8,020 nt of DNA from JAEZKC01 sp046538945 (GTDB lineage Bacteria > Fibrobacterota > Chitinivibrionia > Chitinivibrionales > Chitinispirillaceae), in NCBI GenBank assembly GCA_046538945.1, contig JBKHHW010000144.1, forward strand, positions 1 through 8,020, read 5' to 3'. The notes beneath the pieces are model-generated. The model saw only the letters and a program-made list of their open reading frames with translations, searched no databases and was not told the DNA's origin. Each line of letters starts with the position of its first letter. Position 1 is the stretch's first letter. The translations under genes and the position numbers were made by a program. Of this stretch, positions 1 through 7,600 are shown piece after piece.

Positions 1-731
1 GGAGGAGTAAACTGTTGACCTTGCGGTCTGGGCATAGATCCACTCTGCTGAGGCCTCGGCGCAGAAGGAGCCTGTGGCCTGGGTGGAGCTTGTGGTTTGG
101 GTGCTGATGCCTGCGTCTGTGAAGCTCCCCCCCGTGATGGCTTTGAATATTTTCTGTTAAGATGGTCTATGACTATTTTTCCAATCTGCTTAAGGGTATC
201 AAACACACCTACACCTTTGTAGGCAATGGCTTCGCCGAAAGGAAGATTGTATTTGTTCACATGAGCCTGGAGGTCCTCAATGGACATAGCGTTTGGCAGA
301 TCGCGTTTGTTGTACTGCAGAATTATCGGAATTGACTCTCTTTGATAACCGTATTCTGCCAGATTGTCCTCAAGGTTCTGGAAGCTTTCCAGATTCTCCT
401 GAATCTTGTCTGCTCCGCTGTCTGCAACGAATACAACTCCGTCCACACCGCGCAGCACCAGTTTTCTGGTGGCGTTGTAGTAAACCTGTCCGGGGACGGT
501 GTAGAGCTGGAATTTGGTGGCGAACCCCTTTATCTTGCCTAAGTCAAGAGGCAGGAAATCGAAGAAGAGGGTACGGTCGGTTTCCGTAGCCAGCGAGACC
601 ATATCGCTTTTGTAATCTGGGGGTACCTTTTTATGGATTACCTGAAGATTGGTCGTTTTACCGCTTAACCCGGGGCCGTAATAAACAATCTTGACGCTTA
701 TTTCTCGTGCCGCATAATTGATTGACGCCAT
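1..731 (-). CDS. mglA: MglA-family small Ras-like GTPase, C-terminus cut by window edge
   Basis: This is a cytoplasmic GTP-binding switch of the bacterial MglA family, which marks a cell pole and directs gliding or type IV pilus polarity in Myxococcus. The 243 visible residues start at ATG 731-729. The P-loop is GPGLSGKTT (19-27). The switch I segment ATETDRTLFF carries Arg53. The G3 motif is TVPGQ (78-82), with the family-typical Thr in place of Asp and with Gln82. NKRD (141-144) gives guanine specificity. Arg53, Thr78 and Gln82 fall at the same numbers as the residues known from Myxococcus MglA, which supports the start. An AAGGA ribosome site lies 7 bases upstream (739-743). Myxococcus MglA ends near residue 195; here the frame continues for at least 48 more residues rich in Pro, Gln, Ala and Ser, with no stop before the edge. 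It lies downstream of the DUF4388 gene across a 151-base gap. Family membership is near certain; the role in this organism is inferred. Confidence 0.95.
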   Translation of the reverse strand, partial: MASINYAAREISVKIVYYGPGLSGKTTNLQVIHKKVPPDYKSDMVSLATETDRTLFFDFLPLDLGKIKGFATKFQLYTVPGQVYYNATRKLVLRGVDGVVFVADSGADKIQENLESFQNLEDNLAEYGYQRESIPIILQYNKRDLPNAMSIEDLQAHVNKYNLPFGEAIAYKGVGVFDTLKQIGKIVIDHLNRKYSKPSRGGASQTQASAPKPQAPPRPQAPSAPRPQQSGSMPRPQGQQFTP

Positions 732-747
732 TGAGTCATCCTTTGGT

Positions 748-791
748 TAAAACTGATGACAGGAGTTGTTGGTTCAGTTTTATAGACCAAC
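748..791 (-). promoter_or_regulatory. possible H-type pseudoknot in the leader of the MglA-type GTPase gene
   Basis: Read on the minus strand, stem 1 is GTTGGT (791-786) paired with ACCAAC (773-768). Its 12-base loop contains TAAAACTGA (782-774), which is perfectly complementary to TCAGTTTTA (756-748) further downstream. The order stem1-loop-stem2-stem1'-loop-stem2' is that of an H-type pseudoknot, with 6-bp and 9-bp helices that could stack directly. The structure ends four bases before the ribosome site and so could control translation initiation. The 9-bp inverted repeat could instead be a protein operator, or chance in AT-rich DNA. The remainder of the gap (792-882) shows no clear terminator for the upstream gene and only weak promoter-like hexamers. 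Confidence 0.35.
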
Positions 792-882
792 CGTTAGATT
801 AAAATAGTAACAATTAACGCCTCAACGCAAGTGAAGCTTCGTTTCTACTATCAATATACATATTCTGGTATGACTTCTTCAA

Positions 883-1944
883 TTAGTCTTTGAAACTGTT
901 GGATGGAGAGAGGTCGTGTCCGGTGAGCAGACCTGCTTTTTTAAGCTCTTCCGGCCCTGAATCTTCTTCACCGGTAAGGGCCTGGTGAAAAAGTGAGGCG
1001 TTTACGATTTTTTCCTGAGTCTGACTGAAGAACAGTTCTGATCGTTTTCTGCGCGATTCGGAGGTAATGTCAGACATAAGAAAACTTTTGAAAGCGATGC
1101 CGAATAGGAGAATGAGACCAACGAATCCTATGGTGAAAAGCGAGGAAAGAGCAGTCTTCGTTCCTGATGAGGAAGTCCCTTCAAGTTCCTTGCGGTCTAT
1201 GGCGGCCTGTATAGTCTGACTGATTTTGGGTGGAAGGGGAATTATGCGCTGGGTCTGCAGCAGCATATGCAAGGATTCATATACTTTGTATTCACTCAGA
1301 CAGGATGATCTCACGATTGAGGATACGGAGCTGCTGCCGTCCAGCAGCGTGTAGATGTATTCTTCCGGTTTGCAGAATATATCGAGCTCGGCGGCTTCCG
1401 GTGCGGACCTGTCGGTTTTGACAAAAACGGAGTCCTCGTTTATCTTGTCCACCATCCTGTTCCACTCGTCGACTCTGCGCATGCCCTCCATAATGATGTT
1501 TTCCGAAGAGATGGAGACGGTGCTGCAGGCAAGAGGAATGACTGAACGGAGTGAGTTGAAACGATAAACGCCGCTTTTCCACATGAGCAGGCTGCAGGTA
1601 ATATCCTCCACACAGTTGTCGGCAAATGTCTTGATCTCCTTGACTGTCATCAGATTGCGGTCGACCAGAGCCGCACACAGGCCGTTTAGATTTCCCTCGT
1701 GTGATGTGAAGAGCGTGTTGAGGTGTTCGGGGGATTTCTTTTTCACATCGACCAGAAAGTTGAAGAGCTTGTTCTGGAGTGTCTCCTCGTCTTTTTCCGC
1801 CCCCACTATCATTCCGCTTTTGAATATGATCGCACCTTCGGATTGCCCGTCGGAAAGAAAAAGTTTCCCGGTGATCTTCTGCTGAGTCAGAAGATGAAAT
1901 ACATCGGCTAGAATGAACTCTTTCAGGGTGCCACTGAGGACCAC
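883..1944 (-). CDS. DUF4388 domain protein with a single membrane segment
   Basis: This 353-residue protein begins with a DUF4388 (PatA N-terminal-like) domain, roughly residues 1-160, with the typical opening SGTLKEFILADVFHLL, then TGKLFL and GAIIFKSGMIVGAE. Residues about 195-237 (YIYTLLDGSSSVSSIV, later LLQTQRIIPL) resemble the small helical, winged-helix-like unit that often follows DUF4388. A hydrophobic segment at about 268-290 is followed by a charged tail of about 63 residues. There is no signal peptide, so the main body is probably cytoplasmic and anchored near its C-terminus. DUF4388 has no settled biochemical role; such proteins recur in bacteria with MglA-type GTPases and regulatory systems. 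The GTG start (1944-1942) is preferred because AAGGAG lies 5 bases upstream and the next in-frame ATG (Met45) would remove the start of the domain. It follows the TPR gene by 35 bases and precedes the GTPase gene, so a link to polarity control is inferred from context. Confidence 0.88.
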   Translation of the reverse strand: MVLSGTLKEFILADVFHLLTQQKITGKLFLSDGQSEGAIIFKSGMIVGAEKDEETLQNKLFNFLVDVKKKSPEHLNTLFTSHEGNLNGLCAALVDRNLMTVKEIKTFADNCVEDITCSLLMWKSGVYRFNSLRSVIPLACSTVSISSENIIMEGMRRVDEWNRMVDKINEDSVFVKTDRSAPEAAELDIFCKPEEYIYTLLDGSSSVSSIVRSSCLSEYKVYESLHMLLQTQRIIPLPPKISQTIQAAIDRKELEGTSSSGTKTALSSLFTIGFVGLILLFGIAFKSFLMSDITSESRRKRSELFFSQTQEKIVNASLFHQALTGEEDSGPEELKKAGLLTGHDLSPSNSFKD

Positions 1945-1949
1945 AACTG

Positions 1950-1955
1950 CTCCTT
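1950..1955 (-). promoter_or_regulatory. ribosome binding site fixing the GTG start of the DUF4388 gene
   Basis: AAGGAG on the minus strand, 5 bases before the GTG codon at 1944-1942. It supports this non-ATG start over internal Met codons. Confidence 0.75.
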
Positions 1956-1979
1956 TTCAGAACTGCTTTGTATTCAGGT

Positions 1980-4106
1980 CTATGCTTTTTTCTTTTCTGT
2001 TAAAGTCTTTTTCAATGCAAGACCGTGCTTTATGATAAAAAGAAAATTGTATATCATGAATACGGAAAATGGAATCATGAGGTTTATGGTAGTTATTTGC
2101 GGATAGCGGGTCTGGAAAGTCGAGCTGGTGTAGTACAATGAGAGCACAAGACAGGACAGCATCACGTGAATTGCTGGAGAGAACGTCTTGTCACCCTTTA
2201 TCAGTTTGTCGCTTCCGGGCACGGTCAATCCGAACAGACTCTTCATGATGTTTTTTCTCTTGCGACTGGCATCGATGTAGGCTCTCTGCTGGGCGTTGAT
2301 GGATGACGCATTTCGAACGTACTGACTTTCCTCATGACATTTCTCGCACTTGGTTCCTTTTCTGCACTTTCTGCAGATTATTCGGCCGCAGATCTTGCAA
2401 TTGAACAGTTCCTTCACTTTGGAGTAGCTGTTCCAGATGAATCTGTCCAGAAATAGCAGCGATGCGAAAAAAAGTACGAATAGGATCAATGAGGCAATCG
2501 GACCCAGCCCGAAAAAGGATGCTCCCCACAGTGGTTTTGAATCTGAAAGGGAACCACCGTGGTGCAGGAAACGTTTCAGCCAGAAGTATTTGGGTGAGAG
2601 TTCCGGCTGCATCAGTCTGCGCAGAAGGGGGCTGTTTCCGGAGTAGTGGATGTCATTCTTTTCTATGAAACGGTTTACCTTCCTCGGATAGAGGCGGGCG
2701 GCCTGATCTATCAGGTCCGTTGCAGTGATTGATCCCCCTTTTTCAATCTGATACTGTCCCATGTTGAATTTCGCTTCCAGATTTCGAGGATCTTTTTCAA
2801 TAAGGGCTGTGTAGTACTGTTCCACCGCATCGTGATTTCCAAGCAGAAACGAGATGTTGCCTGCAGTAAGCAGTGTGAGAGGATCCTTGGGGGAGAGCTG
2901 CAGAGCTTTGCGCAGAGCTTCGGCGCTGGTGTTGTGGTCCTCTCCCTTAACTGCACTTATGGCCACACCGAGATATGCCAGGTGATCCGAGGGGTTCTCC
3001 CGGGCGTTTTTCAGCGCAGCCTGGTGCAGCTCCTCCGAATAACCTTCGGTTGTCACTCTTGTGAAGATATGGGGTGTCTGCGACGAGCTGGCGGAGTTCA
3101 GAAAAACATTATACATCCAGTTGTCCAGCGGACTGAGTGTCAGAAGCAGACATGCAAAAGTCAGAAGACTCTTTTCTCCTTTGCTGAGAAACCTTCTTAC
3201 AAGGAATGCCAATGCCCAGAGAAAGGGTACAATGCCGAAGGAAACCACGGACAACACCACGGCAATACTGGCCAGTGGTCTGTATTTGAGCGGAAGGCCG
3301 GAAAACAGTTTGTCATCCAGAACGTGTACTGCCGAGGGGAGATAGTTCAAAGAGAGCTGTATGGCTATGACCAAAATGAAGATAATGAATGAGGTTCGCA
3401 GCAGGCGGTAGAGATTGAACGCCAGGGCATGCTGGGCTCGCCAGGACCGGCTTATTGTATTGAATGCATTTCCGATCGAGGTAAAGGATTCGACTATTTC
3501 CAGTGGGAAGTGAATACGTGCATTCTGCAGAGCCGACCAGCTCTGGTCGGGATCGAACTGCTTTGCCCAGCCGAAACAGAACTCTGCCTGAGACTTGGAC
3601 TGTGGTTCTAATCTTTTGCCGGCAAGCAGCAACTGCTGTGAGATGGTGGGTGCTGCAATCCCTCCCCGGCTGAACATGGATTTTTCAAGTTCCATCAGAG
3701 ACTCCTCAGCCCATAAGAGCTGATCATTTCTGATAAACTCCAGGGAAAGAAGCCATAAGGTTCCCGGGTGGTTCGAACTGATCCTGATTGCCTGTTTGAA
3801 GTGAGTGTTTTGACTTTCAGATCCTTGAGATTCAAGAACTCCGGCGAGATAAAAATACCAGGGAGCCCGTGATTCAGCCCTGGAGGAAACTCGTTTTGAA
3901 AACTGCTGCTGCTGTGAATTGATCCAGGATTCCAGGGAGAGAAAATCTTTTTCGGTCAGATCTATGCTTTCGAGAAATTCGCTTCTGGTCTTGAGCGCGC
4001 TGTCTATCTCATCTGCCCAGAACTGATGAGTCTGCGGTACAGAGGCGAACAGGCCTGTTGCAAGACAGATTAAAATCGGTAGAAGTGAGTGGAAGCTTTT
4101 TATCAT
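1980..4106 (-). CDS. multi-spanning membrane protein with TPR-like repeats and a six-Cys zinc-binding-type cluster
   Basis: The protein has 708 residues and no named family that I recognise with certainty. It opens with a signal-peptide-like segment (Lys3, hydrophobic 7-21). Residues about 80-200 contain degenerate helical-repeat sequence. Membrane segments are likely near 237-256, 278-303 and 313-327. A clearer TPR block at about 355-460 includes AEALRKALQLSPKDPLTLL and YYTALIEKDPRNLEAKFNMG. Another membrane segment lies near 530-555. It is followed by cysteines 570, 573, 578, 581, 587 and 590, arranged as three CxxC pairs, which looks like a structural zinc site. Two further hydrophobic segments (about 643-662 and 674-693) and a Lys-rich end close the protein. 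ATG 4106-4104 has AGGA 7 bases upstream. It is probably the first gene of an operon with the DUF4388 gene, 35 bases downstream. Comparable TPR/CxxC membrane proteins occur in gliding or predatory bacteria, but a scaffolding role here is only an inference. Confidence 0.85.
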   Translation of the reverse strand: MIKSFHSLLPILICLATGLFASVPQTHQFWADEIDSALKTRSEFLESIDLTEKDFLSLESWINSQQQQFSKRVSSRAESRAPWYFYLAGVLESQGSESQNTHFKQAIRISSNHPGTLWLLSLEFIRNDQLLWAEESLMELEKSMFSRGGIAAPTISQQLLLAGKRLEPQSKSQAEFCFGWAKQFDPDQSWSALQNARIHFPLEIVESFTSIGNAFNTISRSWRAQHALAFNLYRLLRTSFIIFILVIAIQLSLNYLPSAVHVLDDKLFSGLPLKYRPLASIAVVLSVVSFGIVPFLWALAFLVRRFLSKGEKSLLTFACLLLTLSPLDNWMYNVFLNSASSSQTPHIFTRVTTEGYSEELHQAALKNARENPSDHLAYLGVAISAVKGEDHNTSAEALRKALQLSPKDPLTLLTAGNISFLLGNHDAVEQYYTALIEKDPRNLEAKFNMGQYQIEKGGSITATDLIDQAARLYPRKVNRFIEKNDIHYSGNSPLLRRLMQPELSPKYFWLKRFLHHGGSLSDSKPLWGASFFGLGPIASLILFVLFFASLLFLDRFIWNSYSKVKELFNCKICGRIICRKCRKGTKCEKCHEESQYVRNASSINAQQRAYIDASRKRKNIMKSLFGLTVPGSDKLIKGDKTFSPAIHVMLSCLVLSLYYTSSTFQTRYPQITTINLMIPFSVFMIYNFLFIIKHGLALKKTLTEKKKA

Positions 4107-4155
4107 TTATAGATCCTGCACGACGGACTTTGTTTCTAGGCAACAATTCAAAATT

Positions 4156-4184
4156 AGTATCTGCATACTTCCGGAGCGGACCAA
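4156..4184 (-). promoter_or_regulatory. weak candidate promoter for the TPR membrane protein operon
   Basis: On the minus strand TTGGTC (4184-4179) and GATACT (4161-4156) are 17 bases apart, about 50 bases before the start codon. The matches are only 3/6 and 4/6. A TATATT (4198-4193) slightly upstream is an alternative -10 with a poorly placed -35. Because the bS20 terminator lies just upstream, a promoter is expected somewhere in 4107-4220, but the exact site is uncertain. Confidence 0.2.
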
Positions 4185-4220
4185 AAATAGTAAATATATG
4201 TAAGCGGAGGGGAATAGTGG

Positions 4221-4252
4221 AAAAAAAGGCACATTCCTGGTGAAACGTGCCT
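4221..4252 (-). terminator. strong rho-independent terminator of rpsT
   Basis: On the minus strand AGGCAC-GTTTC, loop ACCA, GGAAT-GTGCCT forms an 11-bp stem with two wobble pairs. It is followed by a run of Ts that is seven long counting from the last stem T-adjacent base. It begins 12 bases after the rpsT stop codon. It separates bS20 from the downstream membrane-protein operon. Confidence 0.92.
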
Positions 4253-4264
4253 CGGGAAGGTGCA

Positions 4265-4522
4265 TTATTTTTCGGTTTTGTTGACGAACTTGTTGAGCCT
4301 GGACTTCTGGTTGGATGCCTTGTTCTGGTGGATAAGCCCGATTTTGACACTCTTGTCCAGAATAGAAACCGCGTTTTTCAGAGCCGTGCTCGCGCTTTCT
4401 TTATCCTTGGCCTCAACTACCTTGCGTACGGCTGTCTTCATACGGGAGCGGTTCATACGGTTTTTCAGATTGGCTTTCTTGCTCGTGCGAACACGCTTTT
4501 CCACCGACTTATGTCGCTGCAT
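4265..4522 (-). CDS. rpsT: 30S ribosomal protein bS20
   Basis: This is the small basic protein bS20, which binds 16S rRNA at the bottom of the 30S subunit and helps early assembly. The product is 85 residues, the usual length for the family. It shows the family pattern: HKSVEKRVRTSKKANLKNR near the N-terminus, SRMKTAVRK in the first long helix, the central LDKSVKIGLIHQNKA motif, and a Lys/Arg-rich end (KSRLNKFVNK). The ATG at 4522-4520 has AAGGAG 7 bases upstream (4530-4535). It is flanked by its own promoter and its own terminator, so it looks monocistronic. Control by free bS20, as known in enteric bacteria, cannot be read from this short leader. Neighbouring genes are functionally unrelated. 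Confidence 0.97.
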   Translation of the reverse strand: MQRHKSVEKRVRTSKKANLKNRMNRSRMKTAVRKVVEAKDKESASTALKNAVSILDKSVKIGLIHQNKASNQKSRLNKFVNKTEK

Positions 4523-4572
4523 TATGGCACTCCTTATACATAGAATTGGTTGTCTATGGAATTAAAAAGGTA

Positions 4573-4602
4573 AAAATAAGCATTGTCCCGTGGAAATGTC
4601 AA
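4573..4602 (-). promoter_or_regulatory. sigma-70-type promoter of rpsT
   Basis: On the minus strand a perfect TTGACA (4602-4597) is followed after 18 bases by TATTTT (4578-4573), a 4/6 match to the -10 consensus. The expected start is near 4566, giving a leader of about 44 bases with AAGGAG close to its end. A perfect -35 box fits a strongly expressed ribosomal protein gene. Confidence 0.7.
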
Positions 4603-4637
4603 TCTCAAATGGGCTTGAATTAGAAAAATATCAGCAA

Positions 4638-4656
4638 AAACCGTTTCAGCCGGTTT
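4638..4656 (-). terminator. weak candidate terminator after the fibro-slime gene
   Basis: On the minus strand AAACCG and CGGTTT form a 6-bp stem around the 7-base loop GCTGAAA, about 30 bases after the stop codon of the large gene. Only two more Ts follow the stem and its GC content is modest, so termination may be partial, with some readthrough into rpsT. Confidence 0.35.
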
Positions 4657-4685
4657 CAGTCGTCTGGTTTCAAAACAACAGAAGT

Positions 4686-7600
4686 CTATCTGGCAACTCC
4701 GATTTGAAGTCTGAACACTTCGGTTTTCCTGGTTGTTTTGTCCAGCACTTTGATATAGGCGAGATAGGTCGCCGACCCCACCATCCTTCCTGATCTGTTT
4801 CTGCCGTTCCATTTTATTTCGGAAACACCTTCACAATCACTTTCAAGATGTGAATGCACAATGTTGCCCAGAGGATCATAGATGACGATCGTTACATCGA
4901 ATCCTGTATGATTCTTGTATTTGGCTTTCGGTCCTACGAAAAAGGAAACGCTGCCTTCTTTGGGGTTGAATGGATTCGGGCCTGCAGCCGCTGAGAAGGA
5001 GCTGGGGTTTGACTTTACCTTGATCATAATTCGCTTGTTGGACGGGTTTGTTTGAATGTTCCCGTTCTGATCCCCGATCAGTGCTTCAGCATCAATCCAG
5101 ACGGAATCGTTCTGCATAGATATCCGCGCATCTTCGTAGCTCCTAACAAGAAAGGTCCAGGAGCGGTCAAAGTTGTCAATGGGTTCAAGAATCATGGTAT
5201 ATATTGAATCGGAATCCTTGCGCTTGAAATGAAATGGTGAATTGTTAAAGCCTCTCGGTACCGCTTCGGAAAAGTTTACACGCAGAGTGTCAGGGTAGGA
5301 AATGCTGTCTTCGGTAGAAATGGTGAGTGTGGCTGAAACCAGGACCGGACCTGCGCTGTCCTGAAGAACAACCTCTCCGGAGTCCTCATAAGCACTTACA
5401 TTGTATTTTAGACTGAGAAAACCTGATGTTATATCTTCAACCGGTTTGTCGAATGCGTCTGTCAGATCGATAAATATTTCGGTGCTGTCCGAACCGTAGG
5501 AGAACCTTTCAGGTGTGAGAACCTGAGAGCTGGCTCCTTTAGCCCAGGAAAATTCAGGCCTAAGGCTGTCGCTTTTCACTGATCTGTTGAAGTGCAAAGA
5601 GCCTGTTTCCACTATACCATCCGCATCTCTGTCGAGATAGAATGCGTGCATGATTCTGGGCAGGCCGAGTTTGAGCCTGAGCGGTACGAATCTGTTATCC
5701 TTGTGGGCTTTGTTTCCGAAATAATCACAAATGTTTCCATTGGGATTGATTCTTATGCTGTCTTCAGGAGTAACAATCTGTTCCACAATCACTTTGATTC
5801 CGTTTGCAGTAGGGGTTCTATGGAGCACAGACAGTTGCCTCTCTTGCTGTCCCGGAGATTTGATGAGCAGTGCATTCTCTGTTATGGAATCTAATGGGAC
5901 AGGTTCGGAAAAAGTCAGCAGAAGCGTATCCGGATAAAGTCCCTCCACCGTGCGCTCCAAAAGCACGGCCTCGGTAATGAGGGGGCCGATTTTTTCGGAT
6001 ATGCGGAATGTGACGATTTCTTCCGCCGAAGTATGCAGATAACTGATCCCCAAACGGTCAGTCCCTGAAAATGATGTCCTGCCCTCGTCGAATGGTTCTG
6101 GCAATACTATTACTACACTTTTCCCATCTGCACTAAGGGTCATGTTTTCCGGATAGGCTGTTTTGCTGTTTTGAAGGTCAGGCCAGTTGACGATGATGGA
6201 GTCTGGTAGAGATTCAAGAGAGTCTTCATAATGAACTTCTGCTCTATCCAACCGTCCATAGCCATTGTCGGCATAATAGAAGGCCGAAAGAATGTCATTC
6301 ACATTCCGGGGGGGATTTCCAGAGACGATAAATGAGACAAATCCTTCCTGATTGTTGTCTGATTGCAGGTAGTAGCGGATAACATAAGCTCCGGAAACAA
6401 GGTCGGTGATGGCGTTTTCCTCTACTACCACAGAGGAGTAATCGTCTGAAATGGTAATGCCACCATAACTGGTGCCTGGAAGCAGACGTTTTGCTGTTTC
6501 AAATGAGGGACCTTCAATGTAGAAATCTACGTTTGCCCTTCTGATTTCAGTGGAGCCAGCTTCGGGGTCGCAGGAGAGATTGTCCGTGGTAACCCGTTCG
6601 AAAAGATCATAGTGGGTAAGACCCTCGGCGATTTCATTCGTTTTGTGGAAAATTTTGCTGGATGTGCGCAGATTCAGAGAGGTTACCATGCGGAAATTGG
6701 AACCGCAGCAGTGCCTTTCCGCGAAGAACAGTTTGAAGCTGTACGTGTTGCCCGCCGTTAAACCCAGAGTGTCAAGATTCACCGCGCCCTCCACCGGCCC
6801 GTGTATTCCTCCTATGTCCACCACGAGGCTGCTGTCGATGAATACCCATACGTCATCATCACCGCGGAAATAGAACGTCTGACCGGGAGTGTATTCGAAT
6901 TCGGCGGAAATCTCCATGGTGAAATGGTAGTTATGGCCACGCTGCTCAATGCTGTTGTTGGGATTGGGAATTGTTTCTTCCTCGTCAAGAAAAAGAAAGT
7001 CGTCAATGGGGAAAAAATCACTGCTGTTTATCTCAAAAAGACCTTCCTCGTTTTTCTGCAGCATCATATTGTAGCAGGTTTGATTCGTATACCCGTTTTC
7101 GAAGGTGTCTGGGAGAAACCAGCTGTCAAGCATGGTTGCACACGGGTCCTCGCCTGTCGGAACAGGTTTGCCGTTTTCACCCAATCGGTTCCGTACCATA
7201 CCCGTAGCCGGTTGGTGATCGACACATTCCTCTCTTTGGAAATCAGGGTGCTCCTCATTTATATCTCTCATAACGGCTCCCAGAACCAGTACTCCGCAAT
7301 CACCGCTTTTTCCCGGAAATACGGGGGATACCTCGGGTGGACCTTCAGGGTAGGGGCTGGGAAGGATCCAGGCGGTGTCATAAGCTGAAAAATTCTCACT
7401 CAGGTCAATGAATTCGCCTTCGGCCAGCCCCGAATCGGAATAGAGTGAGGAATCGATGGAGTTCATGAATTTGAAGACTGCACTGTCGGGTTCACCGAAA
7501 TACCTGAAACTTGACCAGCCGCAGTAGGAGGGTTCCAAATTCATTCTCATTATGCGTCCATCCCTCATCAGTACGCGGGGCGCACCCAGGTCCCAGGGAT

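Noticed and set aside
293..589. Two overlapping plus-strand open frames opposite the GTPase
   Set aside because: The minus strand encodes conserved MglA motifs across the same bases; the plus-strand products look random.
820..850. Imperfect hairpin (AACGAAG / CTTgCGTT) after the DUF4388 gene as a terminator
   Set aside because: The stem has a bulge and no T-run follows, so it does not support an intrinsic terminator.
2832..3392. 186-codon open frame on the plus strand, opposite the TPR membrane protein gene
   Set aside because: It is antisense to a well-supported gene, its composition is Cys/Gln/Gly-rich and erratic, and I recognise no domain or ribosome site. It is a shadow frame.
4009..4350. 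113-codon minus-strand frame running across the terminator between rpsT and the TPR gene
   Set aside because: It overlaps both real genes out of frame, crosses a strong intrinsic terminator and has an Arg/Ser/Thr-rich random composition.
4603..4685. Repeated CTGAAAC-type words after the fibro-slime stop codon as a repeat array
   Set aside because: There are only two or three short imperfect copies, too few to call an array; they are better explained by the weak hairpin.
4534..4812. 92-codon minus-strand frame overlapping the end of the fibro-slime gene and the rpsT promoter
   Set aside because: It lies in another frame of the real gene and then across a promoter region, with no domain and no good ribosome site.
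6857..6865. RGD tripeptide in the fibro-slime domain (residues 379-381) as an integrin-type adhesion motif
   Set aside because: The GDDDVWVF block is a conserved structural motif of the domain and the preceding residue varies, so the tripeptide is incidental.
6801..7388. 195-codon open frame on the plus strand
   Set aside because: It lies wholly antisense to the fibro-slime domain, whose conserved motifs define the real frame. No family features are seen in the antisense product.
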